NCBI GenBank assembly: GCA_933228675.1
Contig: OW121740.1
Coordinates: 163,318,806-163,382,805 of the forward strand
Length of the DNA: 64,000 bases
Direction: 5' to 3'
Source of the DNA: Stomorhina lunata
Lineage: Eukaryota > Arthropoda > Insecta > Diptera > Rhiniidae
The first letter of the stretch is position 1. Each line of letters starts with the position of its first letter. The notes under the pieces were generated by a model. That model ran no database searches. It was not told where the DNA came from and saw only the letters and a program-made list of their open reading frames with translations. Both the position numbers and the translations under genes were made by a program. Shown piece by piece: positions 24,374 to 35,100 of the stretch.

Positions 24374-26263
24374 TTATTGTGTTTTTGCTGGTCCAGTTAA
24401 AATCCAACCAAATTCAGTTTCTTGAGCTATTAATGTGTTATCAAAATATTTCTTTGTGCCAGATTTTAATATCTGTGGGTAAAAATCGCTGCCAATTAAT
24501 AAGTCGATTGGTCGACTTTCATAAAAGTTTTGGTCAGCTAGCTCAATGGGTTCCAATTCTTTAAATTTATTCAGAAAATTGTGTGTGGGTAAGGGTTGGG
24601 TGGGTAAATTTTGGCTAAGGGTTTTGACAACCATTGCATTTATATTAATTTCATATCTGATTTGGGTATTTGAGCATAAAGTTATCTCACATAGTTGATT
24701 TGAGTGTCCAGAAACAACATTATTTAATCCAGATATTTTTGCAACGGTGGGTTTTGTTGATAAGTGTAGTTTACTTTTAAATCTTTCAGAAATAAATGAA
24801 GCATCTGACGCTGGGTCAATTAGCGCTCTAACCGGGTATAGTTTTCCATTAGATTTAACATTTAAATTCGCTGTTCCTAATAACTTCATGCTATCATTTA
24901 AACTTGATGTTTTTGATCGGGTTTGGGTTGAAAAAGATTGTATTGTTTTATTTGGGTTTGGGTTTACAGTTGTATGCAGTAGTGTGTTATGTAGTCCACC
25001 ACAATATCGACAAGTAAATGTGCTATGACAATCTTCAATCACATGACCAACTGCCAAGCAATTGAAGCATATGGCATTTTTATTTACAAAATCCACCCTT
25101 TCATCTATTCCAAAAGAAGAAAATGATGGACATTCTCTGAGTGTGTGATTGTTTTTGCAGAGTTTGCAAATGGAACCATTGGTTTTATTTTGGGTAGGAT
25201 ACTCTTGGGTTTCTGTTTGGTCTTGGGTAGAGTCGATATCTTTAATATTTGTATTATGAAACGCGTGACCTCGTGTGCAAGGTTTAGTATTTTCAAAATG
25301 CTTTGGTTTAGGGTTAATGGTAGCAGTAAAATACGTAATATCATCCACAGACACCAATTCCTTAAATGTATTTGTTAAAAACAAATCTAGCTGTGTCCAT
25401 GAAGGCATTTCTGCACAATCTGGTAGGGTTCTTTCAAATTCTCTTCGGGTTTCCTTGGGTAATTTTGTCAAACAGAGATACACAAATATAGGGTTCCAAC
25501 TATCCGTGTCAATCTCTAGAGAATTTAAACTTGCAATACAACACTTTATCTTTCTCTGAAGTTTTCTTATTGCAGCACTACATACAGTGCTTACAAGGGG
25601 TAAGTTAAAAAGGGTTTTTAGTTGAGCATTTATCTGCATTCTTGTGTTCTCGTATTGGGATATTAAATGAGCCCATGCAATAAGAAAACCATCATTAGTT
25701 AAGGGTACATTGTCTACAATTTCTTTGGCTTCACCGCTTGTTTTCTGTTTAAGATAAAAGAGTTTTTCAACTCCACTTAGTCGGGTATTATTACCATAAA
25801 TGGCTTTGAATAGGTCTCTAAAGGAGGTCCAATATTTGAAATCTCCACTAAAAATAGGTATATCAACTGGGGGTAAATTGAAGGCTGCAGAATTGTTGGG
25901 TTGGGTATTCTGAGACTCGGGTAAATTAGTTTGAGTTTTTTCCTGGGTAACTTTTTCTATCGCCTCATCTACAGAAATCGTGCAATTTCGGTAAAACTGT
26001 TTTGCAGTTTTCACTACATTAACAAGCCTTTCGAATTTGATGCTCTCAGCTTTTTCTTTATCATTTATATCTGGAGATTCTCTTATCTGCTTAAATTTGC
26101 CTTCAATACTTGACCATATTTCAAATAATTCTTGCTTTTTAAATTTAAGTGCTGGTAAAGATTGAGTATCTACGGGTGAGGTGCGATAATCTTCCTCAAA
26201 AGCTCCTAAATCTAGCTGCACGTATCGCATAAGATCAGCTGCCAAAGATTTTAATTCAGACAT
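24374..26263 (-). CDS. BEL/Pao Gag-protease polyprotein (629 aa, intact)
   Basis: Structural polyprotein of a BEL/Pao retrotransposon, forming the cytoplasmic virus-like particle and carrying its aspartic protease. Residues about 1-110 are a charged helical N-terminus. Residues 132-300 match the DUF1759-type gag core (PIFSGDFKYWTSFRDLF, LPKETRREFE). Three zinc knuckles follow: C366-C369-H373-C378, C399-C402-H407-C412 and a variant C418-C421-H425-H430. Residues about 478-629 are an A17/DUF1758 retropepsin-like domain with catalytic-type LIDPAS (D483) and the LLIGSDFY strand (588-595). The protein stops just after GWILTGPAKTQ, where autonomous elements normally read on into reverse transcriptase. 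The start is the first ATG of the open frame, about 570 bp inside the 5' LTR. The frame is uninterrupted, which fits recent selection or recent insertion. Confidence 0.93.
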   Translation of the reverse strand: MSELKSLAADLMRYVQLDLGAFEEDYRTSPVDTQSLPALKFKKQELFEIWSSIEGKFKQIRESPDINDKEKAESIKFERLVNVVKTAKQFYRNCTISVDEAIEKVTQEKTQTNLPESQNTQPNNSAAFNLPPVDIPIFSGDFKYWTSFRDLFKAIYGNNTRLSGVEKLFYLKQKTSGEAKEIVDNVPLTNDGFLIAWAHLISQYENTRMQINAQLKTLFNLPLVSTVCSAAIRKLQRKIKCCIASLNSLEIDTDSWNPIFVYLCLTKLPKETRREFERTLPDCAEMPSWTQLDLFLTNTFKELVSVDDITYFTATINPKPKHFENTKPCTRGHAFHNTNIKDIDSTQDQTETQEYPTQNKTNGSICKLCKNNHTLRECPSFSSFGIDERVDFVNKNAICFNCLAVGHVIEDCHSTFTCRYCGGLHNTLLHTTVNPNPNKTIQSFSTQTRSKTSSLNDSMKLLGTANLNVKSNGKLYPVRALIDPASDASFISERFKSKLHLSTKPTVAKISGLNNVVSGHSNQLCEITLCSNTQIRYEININAMVVKTLSQNLPTQPLPTHNFLNKFKELEPIELADQNFYESRPIDLLIGSDFYPQILKSGTKKYFDNTLIAQETEFGWILTGPAKTQ

Positions 26264-26812
26264 TTTGGGTTAAATTTAGTTATGGGTAAAATTAAAAAAG
26301 TAGCAGCAGTAAGTTCTGACAAGTTTTAATGTGTATTGGGTGTGTAATAAAATACAATGTGTGTTTTAAAATTATATTTAAATAATTTTTGTTAATTCAA
26401 TTTTAAGTTGCAAGTAGTCTAACTTACTGACCTTGCTGGGGTGTAGGGTACAAACTTGTATATATGGGTGTATGTAATTTTTTCCACGCTTATTCCTCTT
26501 TGTTCTGATCTTCCCGCTATGAATCGATCAAGAAATATTGTGTGGTTATTGTTGTTTATTGTTATTGTTTTTTTTTTTCTTTTTGTAACTTTGTGTATTG
26601 ATTTTTTAATATGTTTTTGATTTTGTTTTCAATATTTTTATTTTAACATTAAAATGTTTTATTTCTTTGTAATATTATGTGTTATTGTTAATTTCTTTTT
26701 ATTAAGATATTTTTTCTTTTTTTTGAAAATTCGTACACTAGGTTTTGTTTTTGTGGACTGTAATTTTGTTTTATTTATTTTAGTACACTGTTCAATAAAA
26801 AGTCAATTTGAC

Positions 26813-26832
26813 TTAAAGGTTCTTAAGGACCA
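26813..26832 (-). promoter_or_regulatory. Candidate primer binding site
   Basis: The minus strand immediately after the 5' LTR reads TGGTCCTTAAGAACC. The TGG start and zero spacing are as expected for pairing with a tRNA 3' CCA end. The primer tRNA was not identified. Confidence 0.6.
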
Positions 26833-27231
26833 TGTTTTTACGGGTTGTAGGGTATATTAATAATTGAAACAACAATTAGGTTTATATTTTTTAAACGTTA
26901 TAAAACGTATGTATATTTCAGTTATTGTGTTTTGTAAAGCAGGGTTTACAATTAATTTTAGAATTAAAGTCTATATTTATAATTCACTTCAAGTGCAATA
27001 ATTTCTGTGCAATATTTAGTTATTAAGTTTTATTTATTTTTAGGTTTAAGATTTATGGTTTAATTATTTTATTCTTTTAACAAAACACGACTTGCTGCTG
27101 ATGATAAACTTCACAAGAGAGAGTTCTGATTGTTGACGTTTTGTTTTGTACTTTATTTGCTATTGAAGTTGTCAAACTGCAGATGATAATAGTGATGAGT
27201 GTTGGGTAACTATTGTTCACTAAAGTGAACA
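26833..27231 (-). repeat. BEL/Pao 5' LTR
   Basis: 399 bp, TG...CA termini, identical by eye to 23332-23730. Being upstream of gag on the minus strand, it is the promoter-bearing 5' LTR. It contains the repeated words GGGTTGTAGGGTA and GTTGGGTAAC. Confidence 0.92.
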
Positions 27232-29440
27232 ATATGTTATATATCAGATTGTAGGAAATAGTTTCCCAAAGCACTCTGTATCAAAATGAGTCCATAAACA
27301 ACTTAGATATCGCCAAAACACTGAATTTGATGTATCGCAAATTGCCCAAAGTTCGCATTAGAGAATGTTTGTTGAAAAAATGAAATGCAGAAATAGGAAA
27401 AACCATCCTCCTTTAGCACGGACCTACATAAATTTTATATCAGATTTTAGGGAATTCCCCCGCCAAGCACGTTATTAAATTTTATCAAAAGCGGTCCATA
27501 AACAATTGAGATATCGCCATAACACTACATTTGATGTACAGCAAATTGCCCAAAGTACGTGTCTAAGAAATTTTGTTTACATTTTGTAAGTATTGTTTTA
27601 GCGATATCTCAGGTGTTTATGGACCGATTGTGGTGAAATTTGACATCGTTCTTTGTGTGAGGATTTTCTAAAATCTATACTCCACAAATCTGATTACGAA
27701 TACCATTCAAATTGTACCGATCAACTCAGAATCGGCAGGAGAATCGATTTCGCGACCTCCGTCCGTCTGTTTGTCCGCCTGTTTGTTCGTCTGTCCGTCC
27801 GTCTGTCCGTCCGTCTGTTTGTTTGTCCGTCCGTCGGTCTGTTTTTTTTGTCCGTCCGTCTACCTGTCTGTAATTTTTTCTGTTGTAGTCAAGTTTTTCG
27901 AGCTGCTGTTTTGTCGATATCTCAGGTGCTTATTTTGATGAAATTTAATAGCGTCCTTCGAAGGGATTACCTAAATCCTGATGCATTCGGTAATTTGTGG
28001 TAGATATAATTTAGCGTTTAAGCGATGGTGTTTTGATCGACAATGATAAAATTCAGGGTGGGACAATATTTAAAAATTTTGTGTAAAATCCAGGAGCTCC
28101 ACAAATCTGATTTTAGCAGACAGACACTCTGCATTAATCTTAACTTTGTGTCTGACTTTTGAACATTATAATAACATTTGAGAATGTATTATATATCAAA
28201 TTATAGGTAATCTTCCTAGGAAGTAAAAAAATGCAGCTAATTACATGATATCCGTTCAAAACCTACATATGTATGTAAGTATCTCACATATCAACGAAAA
28301 TTTAAATTTTTTAATTGCAATTGGGAGAAATCCGTTCACGTTTGACAATTGATCCCGTATAACTTCGCCTAAGATACGATGATGACATTTAGTATAAAGA
28401 CATTGTACAATATTGATATTCAGGGCGATAGCGCCTAAAATAAACTTTCTAGAGGGACAACATTTGACAAAAGTATTTCTGATCTTTTGAAAAGTTCGAT
28501 ATTGAAAATGGGCGAGCTCTATTCACATTTAGTGGAATCTCCCAGATAACCCCGACCGGGAATCGATTTAATGCTGATAAATTAAATCACTTTAAAATTG
28601 CACAAGGAACTAGAGCATAACTTTCCAAACATCCATCGGACAGATCGAAAGAACAATATATCCCAAATATTATTGATGAAGTGTTTATTTTAATTAATTA
28701 ACTAACTTCAGATTAATAAGTAAATCTTTAATAAATTTTCCGACAAATGCTGATATCCATCCATTCAAAAGCTATATATTTCACGTATGTATCTAAAACT
28801 AAGAGTGTATACCCTATAATTTTAAGGCTTATCATTGTTAAAGCTTTGACCTAAATCAGTCCGCTAACTTCAGAGTTTTACATAACTAATCAAGAACTTT
28901 TACTAGTTGCATAATTCGTACGAATTAAAGTGCACAACCCTCACTGGGCACTGTGTTTTTTGGTTGCATGCCAGAATACTTAAACTTCATCAAATCGATG
29001 TGCTATTGCAAATGTAAGGGCATCTACATTTTGAAGCATCTTTTCTGCATGGTTTATCTGGTCTATCGAACTTTATTAAATGTTCGTAAAATATGTGTCT
29101 ATTTTATTTCGAAGCTACTGGCTGGCTTAAATATGCATTCTCTACTTGTAGTCTAGTAATCATTATCTTTCACAAAGGGACCACTTTACAACCCAAGTGA
29201 AGCTTCCCTAGACATCAGCCACCTGCCCAACCTAACCTTTGGGTGCATAACTATTCTAGATGAGGACGCCACGGAAAAGGTTTTCTTTTTCCGACTCTTA
29301 ATTTTAAAGACTCTTTGCATATAATACTAGTATAACCAAATTTTGCTAGGAATTACATTAAGTAATTTTGCAACACCATTGGTGAAGGGTACCCAAGATT
29401 CGGCAAAGCCGAATATACCACTCTTACTTGTTTTTTTTTT
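27232..29440. repeat. GTCY-bearing dispersed repeats, right of the BEL insertion
   Basis: Resumes the interrupted repeat (TATATCAGATT.TAGGAAA at 27238), with another related stretch at 27420 (TTTTATATCAGATTTTAGG). A second opening (ACCGATCAACTCAGAATCGG at 27717) leads to a (GTCC/GTCT)n tract at 27757-27870. The right end at 29370-29430 reads ACCATTGGTGAAGGGTACCC, then an ATTCGGCAAAGCCGAAT palindrome and CTTACTTGTTTT. This is a reverse-oriented end of the same class as 48157. There is no coding capacity; the 116-codon ORF through the GTCY tract is an artefact. Confidence 0.6.
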
Positions 29441-29564
29441 TTTTTTTGAGACTATGACTCAAAAACGTATTTACTGAGAAGATCTTCTTAATTTATGGGA
29501 TGTCAAACATTTTATAAAAAAAATTTAACTTAAGTGCATCTTTTTTAGAAAATTTATATTTAAG

Positions 29565-30122
29565 AAAAGTAGGAAAGTGCTATCCATATGATACCGTCAA
29601 AGGTGTTCTTTTTCCTGTATAGGACAAATAATTGCTACAAACATTTTCTCAAGATATTTAAGCTTTTTCCGTCATTTGGATTTATATGAGAGCAAGGGTT
29701 AAATGTGGACCGATTATCTCAAAGTTTAGTAAATTGATTACACTTTTTACAAAAATTATGTATGCAAAAAATAAATTAAGTTCAGATTATGTTCAGATTT
29801 ACTAGCGTTTAAGTGATTTTTGTCTCCTTAAGTGCTTTTTGACAGAAGAGTTTGTATGAGAGCTATGGTCTAATGTGGACCGATTTCAACGAAATTGACG
29901 AACTTCAATAGCTATGGTCCCAATATCAAAAAAACTATCTGTGCCAAATTTCACCTAATCATCTTTAGAATTGCGACCTGTACTTTGATTACAGGATTTA
30001 TATGGGGGTCCAGCCATTCTATTGGAATACTTAAAGGTGGGTCTAATACCAATATTTTTATTCATTACATACATCAGCACAAACTTATAATAAACTTTCC
30101 TCCTATGGTGGGGAAGGGTATA
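29565..30122 (+). mobile_element. DINE-1/mini-me-like dispersed repeat, copy 2
   Basis: Starts AAAAGTAGGAAAGTGCTAT and ends CCTCCTATGGTGGGGAAGGG, matching the termini at 37237-37623 and 51784-52504. The start box has lost the CGGTCAAGCCCGACC palindrome. No GTCY tract is preserved. Noncoding. Confidence 0.6.
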
Positions 30123-30125
30123 AAA

Positions 30126-31540
30126 ATTACTTTTTTTCCTCATACACTTCGTTTGGCTGATTTTTTTATAACCCCAAACAATGCTAAATTTATAGGAAAT
30201 ATAAGACGGAGATTCTAACTCCTATAAGATCAATTTACTGCTCATTTATTTTTCATATTAATAATTGCATGTAAGGCAATAAATGGGCTTTTTATAAGAG
30301 GCTTGACTTCAACCCATATTAGAAAAATAATACACATTTTTAATTTTAATATTAAATTTCCTCTTTAGATCGTTTAAATCATATGACATAACAAATATCA
30401 TACTATGGTATGTATGGAACACATACATACCTCTTTCCAAATAACACCACAATTATAAAATATGACGGATTTATGTTTATGGCATTTACATAATATTTGT
30501 ATTTACTTAAGGTGAGATTTATTAGTTTCTGCCAGGATTTTAAAATTACTCACACCATTCGTACAGTTCATTCACATAAATTTAATTTTCGTTGTAAAAT
30601 CAGAAATTTAAAGCCACAATATATCATTTTAAAAACATTTGCCATTTTAAAAGTCTAATATTGAAATAATGTTTTAATAACGGGCAAACATTATTTTAAG
30701 GATTCCCCAAACACGCATTAGAGGAACGTTACTTTTCTACTCTATTGCTGTGGCTGCTGATGGGTTTGCTTTTACTTTTTTTGTTAAAATTTACTCTCGT
30801 TCTTTGTTTGAAAAAAAGTACATTTTTTTTCGATTTTTTTAATTCATAATGATGTTGCAAGAACTAGAAATCATTATTATTATTATTTGTGAAAATAAAA
30901 CTCATACCTACTAATACCCTTACAAATCATCATACAAACAAAAGTATCTTTGATTTCAGTTTCCTTTCAGTTTGAATTATGAATCCCTTTTGACTCATTT
31001 CACATTTTATACTTTTTCCGTACTTTCTCTCATCCTTTCTTTACATATATACACATACACATACATTCATATTATATTTGTGTGGTGTAATATTCATTCA
31101 TTTTATACATTTTTCGCTGTTTAACTTAATATTCGAGTGCATTGTATGTATTTCTTATCTCTGTTATTTTAAATGTATTTGGAAGGTATTGATTTGGTTT
31201 TTCTATTTTCCATTAGTTTTGCTTAAATCGCTATTTTCTGCAATAGTTACAAGTTGCTTTATTGTAAAATTATACATTTTCTTTATTCTAAAATCTAAAA
31301 CAAAAAATTTGAAATATTTTTTCTTACTTTTTATAACTTCCTTCGAGTTCCTTCAATTCCTTTGAGTTTTTGGATTTAAAGTCTTGAAAGTCTATAGTTT
31401 TACTCTGTCAAGATATAGCAAATAGGATTTATTGGTTGGAAAAGTTCTTACTGTGAAAAAACAGTTACAATTAAACCTCTAAGATATGATAATAGGGGAT
31501 AGACCAATGTAAACCCCAAAAAGCTTGAATTGGTGCAAAA
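30126..31540. other. AT-rich noncoding stretch
   Basis: No gene, RNA or element is recognised. The 95-codon plus-strand ORF at 31078-31365 is low-complexity, hydrophobic and has no motif; it is not supported as a gene. Confidence 0.55.
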
Positions 31541-32160
31541 ACATAATAAAAAATTTTGTTAAACAAATTTTTTATAGAACATTTTGTTAAACATATTTTT
31601 CTATAGAAAATTTTGTTAAACAAAATTTTCTATAGAAAAATTTGTTTAACGAAATTTTCTAGAGAAAAATTTGTTTCAGAAAATTTTCTAAAGAAAAATT
31701 TGCCTAGCAAAATTTTCTATAGAAAAATTTGTTTAACAAAAATTTCTGTAGCAAAATTTGTTTAACAAAACTTTCTATAGAAAAATTTTCCTAACAAAAT
31801 TTTCTATAGAAAAATTTGTTTAACAAAATTTCCATAGAAAAATTTGCCTAACAAAATTTTCTATAGAAAAGTTTGTTAAACAAAATTTTTTATAGAAAAA
31901 TTTGTTTAACAAAATTTTCTTTAAAAACATTTTTTTTAAAAAAATTTTCTATACAAAAATTTGTTTAACAAAATTTTCTACAGAAAAATTTGTTTAACAA
32001 AATTTTCAATAGAAAAATTTGTTAAACAAATTTTTTATTGGAAATTTTATTACAAATTTTCTTATGGAAATTTTGGGGAAATAAATTTTTCTATAGAAAC
32101 TTTAGTTAAACAAATTTTTCTTTTGGAAATTTTGTTACAAATTTTTCTATAGAAAATTTT
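31541..32160. repeat. Diverged left border of array E
   Basis: About 20 variant units built from AAATTTTCTATAGAAAAATT and TTGTTTAACAA boxes, with many substitutions (AACAAA instead of CACAAA). Divergence decreases to the right, as expected at the edge of an array that is homogenised by unequal exchange. Confidence 0.85.
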
Positions 32161-35100
32161 GTTTCACTAAATTTTCTATAGAAAATTTTGTTTCACTAAA
32201 TTTTCTATAGAAAATTTTGTTTCACTAAATTTTCTATAGAAAATTTTGTTTCACTAAATTTTCTATAGAAAATTTTGTTTCACTAAATTTTCTATAGAAA
32301 AATTTGTTTCACTAAATTTTCTATAGAAAAATTTGTTTCACTAAATTTTCTATAGAAAAATTTGTTTCACAAAATTTTCTATAGAAAAATTTGTTTCACA
32401 AAATTTTCTATAGAAAAATTTGTTTCACAAAATTTTCTATAGAAAAATTTGTTTCACAAAATTTTCTATAGAAAAATTTGTTTCACAAAATTTTCTATAG
32501 AAAAATTTGTTTCACAAAATTTTCTATAGAAAAATTTGTTTCACAAAATTTTCTATAGAAAAATTTGTTTCACAAAATTTTCTATAGAAAAATTTGTTTC
32601 ACAAAATTTTCTATAGAAAAATTTGTTTCACAAAATTTTCTATAGAAAAATTTGTTTCACAAAATTTTCTATAGAAAAATTTGTTTCACAAAATTTTCTA
32701 TAGAAAAATTTGTTTCACAAAATTTTCTATAGAAAAATTTGTTTCACAAAATTTTCTATAGAAAAATTTGTTTCACAAAATTTTCTATAGAAAAATTTGT
32801 TTCACAAAATTTTCTATAGAAAAATTTGTTTCACAAAATTTTCTATAGAAAAATTTGTTTCACAAAATTTTCTATAGAAAAATTTGTTTCACAAAATTTT
32901 CTATAGAAAAATTTGTTTCACAAAATTTTCTATAGAAAAATTTGTTTCACAAAATTTTCTATAGAAAAATTTGTTTCACAAAATTTTCTATAGAAAAATT
33001 TGTTTCACAAAATTTTCTATAGAAAAATTTGTTTCACAAAATTTTCTATAGAAAAATTTGTTTCACAAAATTTTCTATAGAAAAATTTGTTTCACAAAAT
33101 TTTCTATAGAAAAATTTGTTTCACAAAATTTTCTATAGAAAAATTTGTTTCACAAAATTTTCTATAGAAAAATTTGTTTCACAAAATTTTCTATAGAGAA
33201 TTTAGTTTAACAAAATTTTCTATAGAAAAATTAGTTTCACAAAATTTTCTATAGAACAATTTGTTTCACAAAATTTTCTACAGAAAAATTTGATTCACAA
33301 AATTTTCTATAGAAAAATTTGTTTCACAAAATTTTCTATAGAAAAATTTGTTTCACAAAATTTTCTATAGAAAAATTTGTTTCACAAAATTTTCTATAGA
33401 AAAATTTGTTTCACAAAATTTTCTATAGAAAAATTTGTTTCACAAAATTTTCTATAGAAAAATTTGTTTCACAAAATTTTCTATAGAAAAATTTGTTTCA
33501 CAAAATTTTCTATAGAGAATTTAGTTTAACAAAATTTTCTATAGAAAAATTAGTTTCACAAAATTTTCTATAGCACAATTTGTTTCACAAAATTTTCTAT
33601 AGAAAAATTTGTTTCACAAAATTTTCTATAGAAAAATTTGTTTCACAAAATTTTCTATAGAAAAATTTGTTTCACAAAATTTTCTATAGAAAAATTTGTT
33701 TCACAAAATTTTCTATAGAAAAATTTGTTTCACAAAATTTTCTATAGAAAAATTTGTTTCACAAACTTTTCTATAGAAAAATTTGTTTCACAAAATTTTC
33801 TATAGAAAAATTAGTTTCACAAAATTTTCTATAGAAAAATTAGTTTCACAAAATTTTCTATAGAAAAATTTGTTTCACAAACTTTTCTATAGAAAAATTT
33901 GTTTCACAAAATTTTCTATAGAAAAATTTGTTTCACAAAATTTTCTATAGAAAAATTTGTTTCACAAAATTTTCTATAGAAAAATTTGTTTCACAAAATT
34001 TTCTATAGAACAATTTGTTTCACAAAATTTTCTATAGAAGAATTTGTTTCACAAAATTTTCTATAGAAAAATTTGTTTCACAAAATTTTCTATAGAAAAA
34101 TTTGTTTCACAAAATTTTCTATAGAAAAATTTGTTTCACAAAATTTTCTATAGAAAAATTTGTTTCACAAAATTTTCTATAGAAAAATTTGTTTCACAAA
34201 ATTTTCTATAGAAAAATTTGTTTCACAAAATTTTCTATAGAAAAATTTGTTTCACAAAATTTTCTATAGAGAAATTTGTTTCACAAAATTTTCTATAGAA
34301 AAATTTGTTTCACAAAATTTTCTATAGAAAAATTTGTTTCACAAAATTTTCTATAGAAAAATTTGTTTCACAAAATTTTCTATAGAAAAATTTGTTTCAC
34401 AAAATTTTCTATAGAAAAATTTGTTTCACAAAATTTTCTATAGAAAAATTTGTTTCACAAAATTTTCTATAGAAAAATTTGTTTCACAAAATTTTCTATA
34501 GAAAAATTTGTTTCACAAAATTTTCTATAGAAAAATTTGTTTCACAAAATTTTCTATAGAAAAATTTGTTTCACAAAATTTTCTATAGAAAAATTTGTTT
34601 CACAAAATTTTCTATAGAAAAATTTGTTTCACAAAATTTTCTATAGAAAAATTTGTTTCACAAAATTTTCTATAGAAAAATTTGTTTCACAAAATTTTCT
34701 ATAGAAAAATTTGTTTCACAAAATTTTCTATAGAAAAATTTGTTTCACAAAATTTTCTATAGAAAAATTTGTTTCACAAAATTTTCTATAGAAAAATTTG
34801 TTTCACAAAATTTTCTATAGAAAAATTTGTTTCACAAAATTTTCTATAGAAAAATTTGTTTCACAAAATTTTCTATAGAAAAATTTGTTTCACAAAATTT
34901 TCTATAGAAAAATTTGTTTCACAAAATTTTCTATAGAAAAATTTGTTTCACAAAATTTTCTATAGAAAAATTTGTTTCACAAAATTTTCTATAGAAAAAT
35001 TTGTTTCACAAAATTTTCTATAGAAAAATTTGTTTCACAAAATTTTCTATAGAAAAATTTGTTTCACAAAATTTTCTATAGAAAAATTTGTTTCACAAAA

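Larger units (their letters stand above)
23332..27231 (-). mobile_element. BEL/Pao LTR retrotransposon lacking pol (non-autonomous)
   Basis: A complete element by structure: two 399 bp LTRs that read as identical (23332-23730 and 26833-27231), TG...CA termini, and the 5 bp direct target duplication ATATG at 23327-23331 and 27232-27236. It is transcribed on the minus strand. A primer binding site starting TGG lies directly inside the 5' LTR (below 26833), and a purine-rich tract (rc of TCCTCCCGGG) abuts the 3' LTR at 23731. The 3.1 kb interior encodes only gag plus protease. The 643 bp between the ORF stop and the 3' LTR has no reverse transcriptase, RNase H, integrase or env. Identical LTRs indicate very recent insertion. 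Mobilisation would need pol supplied by an autonomous relative. Confidence 0.93.

Noticed and set aside
24747..25559. Plus-strand ORFs of 77-94 residues opposite the gag gene
   Set aside because: Antisense shadows of the minus-strand gag-protease frame.
23576..27274. 63-65 residue ORFs present in both LTRs
   Set aside because: They are within the LTR sequence and duplicated only because the LTRs are; no evidence of translation.
27653..28003. 116-residue ORF rich in RLFVRLSV
   Set aside because: It reads through the (GTCC/GTCT)n tract of a dispersed repeat and has no domain.
31078..31365. 95-residue hydrophobic ORF as a membrane protein gene
   Set aside because: Composition follows local T-richness; no start context, splice sites or motif.
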